Source of the DNA: Firmicutes bacterium FC7
GTDB lineage: Bacteria > Bacillota > Clostridia > Tissierellales > Tissierellaceae
Assembly (NCBI GenBank): GCA_022760735.1
Contig: JAKELU010000002.1
Coordinates: 79,262 to 112,149, forward strand
Length of the DNA stretch: 32,888 nucleotides
Direction: 5' to 3'
The position numbers were made by a program, and so were the translations under genes. The notes under the pieces were generated by a model. The model saw only the letters and a program-made list of their open reading frames with translations. It was not told where the DNA came from and made no database searches. Below are positions 14,798-22,386 of this stretch, one piece after another. Position 1 is the first letter of the stretch, and each line of letters opens with the position of its first letter.

Positions 14798-15664
14798 TTA
14801 CTTCACCTTATATTTCAGTTTTTCCCTTTGAACTTCTTCTATATCTAATATTTCTTTAGTTTTGTAATTTAGTGCTTTTGATACATTCTCAAGATCAACT
14901 ACTAATTTTCTCATATCGTCAGGCTCTAATGATGCAGAATGATCCGTACCTTTCCATGTTTTATCTAGTGTAAAGTGTCTTTCAATATATTCTGCTCCTA
15001 AAGTAAATGCTGCAATATCCACAGAAGTTCCAAGATGATGACCTGAGAATCCAATTGCTTTTACCTTATTTTTAAATTTTTCATTAAGAATATTTATTTC
15101 GAGTAAACATATATCTTCATAAGGAACAGGGTACCCTGATGTGCAATTGTATAAAATTATATCTTTATTTCTACCTTTTTCAATAGATAGATTTACTAAC
15201 TTTTCTATTTCACTTTGATTAGTCATTCCTGTTGATATATGAATTTCTCCACTATAATGGTCAAACAAATACTCTAACATTTCATAATGAGTATTCATTG
15301 CAGAAGGAACTTTTATAAACCGAGGATTTAAACCGCAAACTTCTCGAGCAGACGTCATATCCCATACAGAAGTGCTATAAACCACACCATATTCTTCACA
15401 AAGTTCTTTAAGTTCTTTATGTTGCTCTATAGTAAATTCTAAAAATTCCCTATGCTCTCCATATGTTCTGCCATATGAATTCTTAGGATTTGGGTGAGGA
15501 GCATTAAATTCTTCTTCAGATAGCAACTCTCTATTGTTTCTCTTTTGAAATTTAATAGCATCCACTTTGCAATATAGTGCAGCTATTTTAATCATATCTT
15601 TTGCAATATTTATTTCACCTTTATGATTACATCCTATTTCAGCTATTACAATAGGTTTTTTCAT
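14798..15664 (-). CDS. neuB: NeuB-family nonulosonic acid (phosphate) synthase, lacking the SAF domain
   Basis: A TIM-barrel synthase condensing phosphoenolpyruvate with a six-carbon sugar (or its 6-phosphate). Visible motifs: VIAEIGCNHKGEINIAKDMI (6-25), DAIKFQKRN, GMTNQSEIE, GFSGHHLGTSVDIAAFTLGA, EYIERHFTLDKTWKGTDHSA and SLEPDDM. At 288 residues it is shorter than NeuB/PseI/LegI (about 330-350); the barrel is complete but the C-terminal antifreeze-like (SAF) domain is absent. Substrate cannot be told from sequence. The ATG overlaps the maf stop (ATGA), so the two are coupled. Confidence 0.9.
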   Translation of the reverse strand: MKKPIVIAEIGCNHKGEINIAKDMIKIAALYCKVDAIKFQKRNNRELLSEEEFNAPHPNPKNSYGRTYGEHREFLEFTIEQHKELKELCEEYGVVYSTSVWDMTSAREVCGLNPRFIKVPSAMNTHYEMLEYLFDHYSGEIHISTGMTNQSEIEKLVNLSIEKGRNKDIILYNCTSGYPVPYEDICLLEINILNEKFKNKVKAIGFSGHHLGTSVDIAAFTLGAEYIERHFTLDKTWKGTDHSASLEPDDMRKLVVDLENVSKALNYKTKEILDIEEVQREKLKYKVK

Positions 15665-17523
15665 GAACTTATCTCCTCTCTAAATAAAAAGTCATTAATA
15701 TTCTCTTTCATTTCTTCGTAAATTGGTTTTATCATTTCTATATCTTTAACACATATATCTATAAATGATTTAAAACTACTAACAATTTTATTACCTTTTT
15801 CATAAGAATCTTTTATATCATTTAAGCTATCTATGCTGTCTGCTAAAATCTTATATTGAACTCTATTCATAGGTAGTATAAATGTTTTATAGAAATCATT
15901 ATTTTCTATCTTTCTAAGTTCTTTATCTAATTTTGTATATAGGTTTTCAGCCTTGTTATAATTTCTACTATTTATAGCTTTCTCAATTTTATTTAGTACT
16001 GATTTATACTCATTATTTATTTTCAAAGCATTAGCATATGCCTTATCCATTTTTTTAGACTGGGAAGCTAAATATTCTTTATCAAAACTTGTTTTGCTTC
16101 CATCAAGCCAATCAGATTCCACTATTTTATCATTTAATAGAGTTTTTATTACTTCTTTAAGTTCTATAAACTTTGCACCTTCAATATTTGCTCCACCTTT
16201 GGTTGTATTAATAACATTTACTTCAGGGGATAATCTTATATAAAATTCGATTTGTTCCCTCATTCTATTAAATTCTTCGTTAGTCAATATATCATTACCA
16301 TATACATCCTTTACAAATATCCCATTTTCAATTTCATCATCGGTTAAATCTTTACTATAACTGACTCCTTCAGAATGTCTTCTCTTGCCCTTAAAGGCCA
16401 AATTTTGCCCTACTAATATTACATTATCGAATCCAAGTAAAATTAAAAGTTGTAATGTAACAGCGGCTACAGTTGGTGCATCAGATAATATATCAATACT
16501 TACCCCATCGACATTTTGTAAATAATATGGCGACACAGAATCAGGACTTGTTAACATATGATATTTGGAACCTGGATAGTTCCATAATGATTCATACCCT
16601 ATACTACTTCCAAAAATAAGAGGAATATCCTGAATGGCTTTATCTTTTATTATCTTAAAAACTTTCTGATTTCCCTCTTTAGGGTCAAATGAAGTAATAG
16701 CATCAGGGTATATATCATTGTGTATAAGAGTATTTATAGCTGAACCTACACTAAATATATACGCCAATCCATTTTCTTTGATATATTTAATGTGCTCTAT
16801 CTCATCATCTAAAGAAGGTCCTGCTGCCACTAGTATAGCAGTCTTCCCCTTAAACTTACCTTTTTTTTCTATGATTATATTTGGGGTTGATAATACTTCT
16901 TTTAAATTTTTCATACCGTTTATTGTCCATCTTTTTTGTAATGCATATCTAATATGGATACCCCTACGTTTCCCCTTTATCGTGCTTAACATTTTTTCAT
17001 TAAATTTTTCATTTTCTTTCGGAAAATTTTGTTTATGTGCTGGTAGCTCTACTATAATAATTTTATCTCTATTCCTATCGATAAATTTATCTAGACTACT
17101 CATGTCAAAGCTAGTACTAATTCCCATTAGCCTATTTTCCTTTAAGTTCTTTAGGTTCACATTCGAAAGAAAGGCGTATAGTAATTCTGGTATTGGCTCA
17201 TATATACAATACTTTATGTCTTTATATTTTTCTAATATTTGCTGTATATGATACCCTAAACCTGTTCCATAGAAAATAATATTTGTATTTTCATCTATAT
17301 CAACAAAAGATTCCACAATGGTCTCTGCCTCTTTAATTGGATTATATTTACTATGGAGATATACTCTTTTATTATCTTTAGTTATAGCTAAAGTTTTATC
17401 ACCAGTTCTTGTTTTCTCTACTTCTACTATTTTTCTATTTTCTTTATCCTCAAATAGTTTTATTTCATTCCAAATATCTAAATAGTGAGATTTGAGAATA
17501 TTTAGATTGTCAGTTAAGATCAT
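15661..17523 (-). CDS. maf: Motility-associated factor (Maf) glycosyltransferase, DUF115/MptE-like
   Basis: 620 residues. The central domain holds KTAILVAAGPSLDDEIEHIK (227-246) and AINTLIHNDIYPDAITSFDP, the hallmark of the DUF115 domain of Maf proteins. The N-terminal part has a Rossmann-like strand-turn (NIIFYGTGLGYHIQQIL, 81-97); the C-terminal 150 residues are helical. Maf proteins transfer nonulosonic acids from CMP to Ser/Thr of flagellin in the cytoplasm before export. The gene for its CMP-sugar donor lies immediately downstream. The ATG follows AGGAAAGTAATC and overlaps the previous gene by 14 bases. Confidence 0.93.
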   Translation of the reverse strand: MILTDNLNILKSHYLDIWNEIKLFEDKENRKIVEVEKTRTGDKTLAITKDNKRVYLHSKYNPIKEAETIVESFVDIDENTNIIFYGTGLGYHIQQILEKYKDIKYCIYEPIPELLYAFLSNVNLKNLKENRLMGISTSFDMSSLDKFIDRNRDKIIIVELPAHKQNFPKENEKFNEKMLSTIKGKRRGIHIRYALQKRWTINGMKNLKEVLSTPNIIIEKKGKFKGKTAILVAAGPSLDDEIEHIKYIKENGLAYIFSVGSAINTLIHNDIYPDAITSFDPKEGNQKVFKIIKDKAIQDIPLIFGSSIGYESLWNYPGSKYHMLTSPDSVSPYYLQNVDGVSIDILSDAPTVAAVTLQLLILLGFDNVILVGQNLAFKGKRRHSEGVSYSKDLTDDEIENGIFVKDVYGNDILTNEEFNRMREQIEFYIRLSPEVNVINTTKGGANIEGAKFIELKEVIKTLLNDKIVESDWLDGSKTSFDKEYLASQSKKMDKAYANALKINNEYKSVLNKIEKAINSRNYNKAENLYTKLDKELRKIENNDFYKTFILPMNRVQYKILADSIDSLNDIKDSYEKGNKIVSSFKSFIDICVKDIEMIKPIYEEMKENINDFLFREEISS

Positions 17524-18136
17524 GATTACTTTCCTCCGTACTAACTATTTTAGAAAGTTTTTCTGACATTTGTATGAACAAAGGTTGTATTTCATATGAC
17601 AAAATATCTGCTATAGTAACATTGTCTTGATTAGATAATGCCTCTTCAAAGTTAGGTAGTACATTACTCAACGAAATTACATCTTTTGAATATAAATTCC
17701 AATTTTCATAATTATTAATTATATCCTTTAAGTTTAAATCATTATCTATTGATGAAAATGTACTGATTATCCAACTAATGCCCTCTAGTAGATCATTTAA
17801 ATCATTCCAAGCTTTCCTATCTGGGCTTTTATAGAAATTATTGGCTAAACCTTCTATTAGTATAGTTGTTCTTTTTAAATAATCTAGAGTAGTACTTAAG
17901 GTCTCATTAACCAACTCCTTGTAAGTTAATGATTTTACTACTACTTTTTCAATAGATCTAATATTATCTAAAAAATAATTGTAATAATCATTGAATATTT
18001 CACAATCATCTATAATCATAGAACCAAGTATCTTAGAAGAATTTTTAACTTCTTTCTCAATTTGAAGTAATATGTTATCAATTTCCTTTTTATCGTTGAT
18101 AAACTCTAACACTTTGTTTTCTACATAAATCTTCAA
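17510..18136 (-). CDS. Uncharacterised helical protein coupled to maf
   Basis: 208 residues; not recognised. The protein is acidic and predicted almost wholly helical by eye, without signal peptide, membrane segment, Cys cluster or catalytic motif. It starts at TTG 18136 after GGGGGATAATA and is the first gene behind the strongest SigD promoter in the window. Its 3' end overlaps the maf start by 14 bases. A role as a chaperone, adaptor or partner of the Maf glycosyltransferase or of flagellin would fit the position and the helical make-up, but this is inference. The late-class promoter indicates expression together with flagellin. Confidence 0.75.
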   Translation of the reverse strand: MKIYVENKVLEFINDKKEIDNILLQIEKEVKNSSKILGSMIIDDCEIFNDYYNYFLDNIRSIEKVVVKSLTYKELVNETLSTTLDYLKRTTILIEGLANNFYKSPDRKAWNDLNDLLEGISWIISTFSSIDNDLNLKDIINNYENWNLYSKDVISLSNVLPNFEEALSNQDNVTIADILSYEIQPLFIQMSEKLSKIVSTEESNHDLN

Positions 18137-18216
18137 TATTATCCCCCATTTTTATAGTATTGTTTTGTGATGGTTTTCTTCTACAATTCACTCTAATATT
18201 GTAAATACATCATTAA

Positions 18217-18243
18217 ATATCGGCATTTAAGTATCAAAATTTA
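18217..18243 (-). promoter_or_regulatory. Consensus SigD promoter of sugar unit B
   Basis: TAAA (18243-18240), 15 bases, GCCGATAT (18224-18217): an exact match to the SigD/sigma-28 consensus in both elements and spacing. It lies 80 bases before the TTG of the unknown gene that opens the maf-neuB-neuA unit and just after a strong terminator. It ties flagellin glycosylation to late flagellar expression. Confidence 0.93.
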
Positions 18244-18282
18244 AATCATATATTTAACTGTATACGACAAAAATACCTTGAT

Positions 18283-18312
18283 AAAAAGCTCATCTCTGTA
18301 AGAGCATGAGCT
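18283..18312 (-). terminator. Terminator after rmlB
   Basis: AGCTCAT/ATGAGCT outer stem with an inner CTCT/AGAG stem and TAC loop (18312-18287), followed by five T residues. It starts nine bases after the rmlB stop and separates sugar units A and B. Confidence 0.93.
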
Positions 18313-18320
18313 AAATCAAT

Positions 18321-19367
18321 TTACACATTAGAATACATGTTTTCATAATAATTAATATAATCACCAGATATAATATTCTCAATCCAGTCAGTATTATTCA
18401 AATACCATTTAATAGTCTCATTCATTCCTTGTTCAAAAGTATATTTAGGAACCCATCCAAGTTGAGTTGTAATCTTGGAGTTATCTATAGCATATCTCCT
18501 ATCATGTCCAGGTCTATCCTTAACAAATCTTATAAGATTTTCCGACTTCCCAAGTGCTTTGATAATTAATTTAACTATATTAATATTTTCTATTTCGTTA
18601 TTCCCACCAATATTGTATATTTCTCCATTTATTCCTTTTCTTAGAACAGTATCAATAGCAGAACAATGGTCTGATACATGAATCCAATCTCTTATTTGCA
18701 TCCCATCTCCATAAACAGGCAAATCCTTGTCTTTTAGGCAATTAATTATCATTAATGGTATTAGCTTCTCTGGAAATTGAAATGGTCCATAATTATTACT
18801 ACAACGAGTGATGTTTACTGGCATCCCATAAGTTTCATGATAAGATCTTACTATCAAATCAGCACTTGCTTTTGATGCTGAATACGGACTGTTAGGCATT
18901 AAGGGCATAGTTTCTACAAACTTTCCAGTTTGCCCTAATTCTCCATATACTTCATCAGTAGATACCTGTAAAAATTTAACTCCAGGTTTATACTCCCTAC
19001 AATATTTATCATTAGGACTAATTTTCCAATACTTTTTAGCAACTTCAAGTAAAGTTTGAGTTCCAATTATATTAGTAGTTAAGAATACACTTGGTTCTTC
19101 AATACTCCTATCCACGTGTGACTCTGCCGCAAAATTAATTACTATATCAATATCAAATGAATTAAATATCTTTTCTAATAAACTCCTATCACATATATCT
19201 CCTTTGATAAAAGTATATCTATCAGTTTTTATATCTTTTAAATTATTTAAGTTTCCTGCATATGTTAACAAATCTAAATTAATAATATTATAATCATACT
19301 TTGATAACATATATTTTATAAAGTTTGAACCAATAAATCCGGCACCACCTGTTACAAGGATATTCAT
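18321..19367 (-). CDS. rmlB: dTDP-glucose 4,6-dehydratase RmlB
   Basis: A 348-residue short-chain dehydrogenase-type enzyme that converts dTDP-glucose to dTDP-4-keto-6-deoxyglucose. The NAD-binding motif is GGAGFIG (7-13). The catalytic triad region STDEVYG (Thr137-Asp138-Glu139) and the Tyr162-x3-Lys166 motif (YSASK) are present, and the full length matches RmlB (about 340-355). It is the last gene of unit A and supplies the keto sugar for the aminotransferase encoded two genes upstream. No rmlC or rmlD is present, so rhamnose is not the product of this cluster alone. Confidence 0.96.
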   Translation of the reverse strand: MNILVTGGAGFIGSNFIKYMLSKYDYNIINLDLLTYAGNLNNLKDIKTDRYTFIKGDICDRSLLEKIFNSFDIDIVINFAAESHVDRSIEEPSVFLTTNIIGTQTLLEVAKKYWKISPNDKYCREYKPGVKFLQVSTDEVYGELGQTGKFVETMPLMPNSPYSASKASADLIVRSYHETYGMPVNITRCSNNYGPFQFPEKLIPLMIINCLKDKDLPVYGDGMQIRDWIHVSDHCSAIDTVLRKGINGEIYNIGGNNEIENINIVKLIIKALGKSENLIRFVKDRPGHDRRYAIDNSKITTQLGWVPKYTFEQGMNETIKWYLNNTDWIENIISGDYINYYENMYSNV

Positions 19368-19389
19368 AAAGCACTCCTTTCTGAACTAA

Positions 19390-20265
19390 TTAACTCTGTT
19401 CTTCATTTGCTAATTCTAATAGATATTTCCCATAATCTGTTTTTACAAGTGGTTGTGCTAATTCAACTAGCTTATCTTTAGAGATATACCCTCTTCTATA
19501 TGCAATTTCTTCAATACATGCTATGTATAACCCTTGACGTTTCTGAATAGCCTCTACAAAATTTGACGCTTCAAGAAGAGATTCATGCGTTCCTGTATCT
19601 AGCCAAGCAAGACCACGACCAGCTAAATGTACATTTAGTTGCCCTAATTTCAAATATTCATTGATAACAGATGTAATTTCAAGTTCTCCTCTATCAGAAG
19701 GTTGTACACTTTTTGCAATATTTACTACCTTATTATCAAAAAAATAAAGTCCCGGTATTGCAAATGACGATTTTGGATTTTCTGGTTTCTCCTCAATTGA
19801 AATCGGTGACATATTTTGGTCTAACTCAATCACTCCATAATCTTTAGGATTCTTTACGAAACACCCAAAAATTATTGCGCCTTCTACTAAATTAGAAGAC
19901 TCTAATAAGATATTACCAAAGTTACTACCATAAAATATATTATCCCCAAGGACTAAGGCAACTGATGAATTCCCTATAAATTTTTCACCGATGATAAAGG
20001 ATTCCGCTATTCCATTGGGATTATCTTGTATAGCATATTCAATTCTAATTCCAATATTATCTCCATTTCCTAACAACTCTTTAAAAATATCAACATCACG
20101 TGGAGTTGATATTATAAGAATTTCCCTTATACCAGCTAACATTAATACCGACAATGGGTAATAAATCATAGGTTTGTCATATATCGGTAATATTTGTTTT
20201 GATATGGATTTTGTAAGAGGATATAGTCTTGTCCCAGAACCACCTGCAAGTATTATTCCTTTCAT
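19390..20265 (-). CDS. rmlA: Glucose-1-phosphate thymidylyltransferase RmlA
   Basis: A 291-residue nucleotidyltransferase making dTDP-glucose from dTTP and glucose-1-phosphate. The N-terminal signature loop [20 protein letters not shown] (6-25) with its Arg and Lys is intact, as is [17 protein letters not shown]; the remaining motifs ([27 protein letters not shown]) fit RmlA. Length is normal. GGAGGG lies upstream of the ATG. Together with rmlB it forms the entry to dTDP-deoxyamino sugars in this unit. Confidence 0.96.
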   Translation of the reverse strand: MKGIILAGGSGTRLYPLTKSISKQILPIYDKPMIYYPLSVLMLAGIREILIISTPRDVDIFKELLGNGDNIGIRIEYAIQDNPNGIAESFIIGEKFIGNSSVALVLGDNIFYGSNFGNILLESSNLVEGAIIFGCFVKNPKDYGVIELDQNMSPISIEEKPENPKSSFAIPGLYFFDNKVVNIAKSVQPSDRGELEITSVINEYLKLGQLNVHLAGRGLAWLDTGTHESLLEASNFVEAIQKRQGLYIACIEEIAYRRGYISKDKLVELAQPLVKTDYGKYLLELANEEQS

Positions 20266-20310
20266 AAATATATGCCCTCCGCTTATGCTTAGATATTAAT
20301 AGTTAAATCA

Positions 20311-21450
20311 CTATACTTTTACTTTCATATATTTAAAAATACTTTGGACTATGCACTCAACATCACATAGTTTTAGTCCCGTATGAATAGGAAGTCTTAA
20401 TAATCGCGCGCTAATGTCTTCAGTCAATGGTAAATCTCCTTCTCTATATCCAAATTTTCTTCCCATTGGAGAAGAATGTAATGGAATATAATGAAATGTT
20501 GCATGTACTCCATTAGATTTTAATTCTTGCATTAATAAGTCTCTTTCATTAGGAGTATTTAATAATATGTAAAATATATGATAATTACTTTCACAATTTT
20601 TTGGTATTAAAGGCAATTTTAATAAGCCTTTGTTCTCTAGAGGTCTAAGTAACTCTAAATACTTATTGTATATACTCTTCCTTATATTATTTATTTCATC
20701 TAAGTTCTCAAACTGAGCATATAGCATAGCAGCTAAAATATCAGAAGGTAAATAACTGGACCCAATGTCTACCCATGTATATTTATCCACTTCTCCTCGA
20801 ACAAATTGACTACGATTTGTTCCTTTTTCTCTAATTATTTCAGCTCTTTTAGCTAATTCCCCATCTTGATTTATTAAAATTGCCCCACCTTCACCACAAA
20901 CATAATTCTTGGTCTCATGAAAGCTAAGGCATCCAATATCTCCAATAGTTCCTAAGTATTTTCCATTATATTTAGCATTAACTCCTTGAGCTGCATCTTC
21001 CACAACCATTAAATTATAACTTTTTGCAATACTTATTATACTATCCATATCACAACTTACCCCGGCATAATGTACAGGAAAAATAGCTTTTGTTTTATTT
21101 GTAATCTTTCTTACTATATCCTTTGGATCAATATTAAGGGTATCTTCATCAATTTCAGCAAAAACAGGCTTAGCTCCTCTTAGTACAACTGCATTAGCCG
21201 TAGAAACGAAAGTGTACGATGGCATGATGACTTCGTCTCCCTCTTTCAAATCTATTAGTATTGCAGCCATGTCTAAAGCAGAACTACAAGAAGTTGTTAA
21301 AAGTGCTTTGCTTGTCCTAAAACTTTTCTCAATAAACTCATGGCACTTTTTTGTATAATATCCATCTCCTGAAAGCTTACCTCTTGATATAGCATCTTGA
21401 ATATATTTTAGTTCCTTATTAGTAATAAACGGCTTATTAAAGTTTATCAT
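20311..21450 (-). CDS. wecE: dTDP-4-amino-4,6-dideoxygalactose transaminase (WecE/RffA type)
   Basis: A 379-residue PLP-dependent sugar aminotransferase of the DegT/DnrJ/EryC1 family. It resembles Escherichia coli WecE closely along its length: SGDGYYTKKC, GDEVIMPSYTFVSTANAVVL (71-90), VHYAGVSCDMD, EDAAQGV, SFHETKNYVCGEGGA (Lys181 is the PLP lysine), EIIREKGTNRSQF, DKYTWVDIGSSYLPSD and FHYIPLHSSPMG. WecE adds an amino group at C4 of dTDP-4-keto-6-deoxyglucose, giving dTDP-Fuc4N. The genes for its substrate (rmlA, rmlB) follow it. Regiochemistry is inferred from likeness to WecE. Confidence 0.88.
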   Translation of the reverse strand: MINFNKPFITNKELKYIQDAISRGKLSGDGYYTKKCHEFIEKSFRTSKALLTTSCSSALDMAAILIDLKEGDEVIMPSYTFVSTANAVVLRGAKPVFAEIDEDTLNIDPKDIVRKITNKTKAIFPVHYAGVSCDMDSIISIAKSYNLMVVEDAAQGVNAKYNGKYLGTIGDIGCLSFHETKNYVCGEGGAILINQDGELAKRAEIIREKGTNRSQFVRGEVDKYTWVDIGSSYLPSDILAAMLYAQFENLDEINNIRKSIYNKYLELLRPLENKGLLKLPLIPKNCESNYHIFYILLNTPNERDLLMQELKSNGVHATFHYIPLHSSPMGRKFGYREGDLPLTEDISARLLRLPIHTGLKLCDVECIVQSIFKYMKVKV

Positions 21451-21471
21451 AATCGGTTTCTCCTTTTAATT

Positions 21472-22386
21472 TTACTTCAACTGAACCCTCAACTTGTCAA
21501 AACATATTTTATTCATATTTTCATCTGTAACATTAATTAATTTAATCAATCCATCTCCACATATAATTACAGGATTATTGTTTTCATCTATACACCAGAT
21601 TTTTCCTGGATACCTTATCTCAAAATTTTTATCCTCTATAATTGTTGATTTCCAAACATATATCTTTTTTCCATTCATAAATGTATATGCTCCTGGGTAA
21701 GGATTACTTACAGCTCTAATTAAATTGTATATTTGTTTAGAACTTAAATACCAATTAATTTTACAATCATCTGGGCTTCTCCACACACTATAAGATGCTT
21801 TGCTATCATCTTGAGGATAACTCGTTATTGAGTTAGATTCAAGCATACTAAGAAGCTTTAAAGTTAGTTCTGAGTATTTTAAGCTCTGCAACTTTATTAT
21901 TTCATCTATATACATATTATCGTCAATTAAGATTTTTTCTTGCAAAATTATGTCACCAGAATCAATGAAATCATTCGCAAAAATGACACTTACTCCAATA
22001 ATATTTTCTCCATTGATAATAGCTGTAGGTGTCGGTGTAAATCCTCTATATTTTGGTAATAATGAATCATGAAAAATTATTAAACCATTTCTCAAAAATT
22101 TATTTATACTAATGTCTATTTTATATTTCCATGAGATTGCTATTATTTCTGTAACACTATTATTTATTATGAGATCATTCAAAGAATATTTAAATTTTTC
22201 CCAAGAATAAAAAGGAATCTTGTGATAATTACAAAACCTAATTATAACTTCATAATAACTTTCCATCATATTTACTTCTTTAAATGAAACAACAAATCCA
22301 ATACAGTTACTTTTTTTTTCAACTAAAGTTTCTAGCACTCTAAAACCTTTTTCTCCTGATATCATCAAACCTAATTTAGTTTTCAT
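21472..22386 (-). CDS. Formyltransferase family protein, probable sugar N-formyltransferase
   Basis: A 304-residue protein with a formyltransferase domain (about 1-190) of the Fmt/ArnA type and a C-terminal domain like that of Fmt (about 205-290). The active-site loop is GLIIFHDSLLPKYRG (101-115) with His106, and the second motif is NDFIDSGDII with Asp142. The Asn usually two residues before His is Ile104 here. Enzymes of this group transfer a formyl group from N10-formyl-tetrahydrofolate to the 4-amino group of dTDP sugars. The neighbouring WecE-like gene would supply the amine. It overlaps the glycosyltransferase gene by 11 bases. Confidence 0.8.
   Translation of the reverse strand: MKTKLGLMISGEKGFRVLETLVEKKSNCIGFVVSFKEVNMMESYYEVIIRFCNYHKIPFYSWEKFKYSLNDLIINNSVTEIIAISWKYKIDISINKFLRNGLIIFHDSLLPKYRGFTPTPTAIINGENIIGVSVIFANDFIDSGDIILQEKILIDDNMYIDEIIKLQSLKYSELTLKLLSMLESNSITSYPQDDSKASYSVWRSPDDCKINWYLSSKQIYNLIRAVSNPYPGAYTFMNGKKIYVWKSTIIEDKNFEIRYPGKIWCIDENNNPVIICGDGLIKLINVTDENMNKICFDKLRVQLK

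Noticed and set aside
16718-17251. 177-codon plus-strand open frame opposite maf
   Set aside because: It is antisense to a well-supported gene, has hydrophobic, low-complexity composition typical of the complement of an AT-rich Lys/Asn/Asp coding region, and has no ribosome binding site. Other plus-strand frames in the window are of the same kind.
20179-20188. ACCGATAT on the minus strand inside rmlA as another SigD -10
   Set aside because: It encodes the conserved LPIYDKP stretch of RmlA and there is no TAAA-like element 15 bases upstream.
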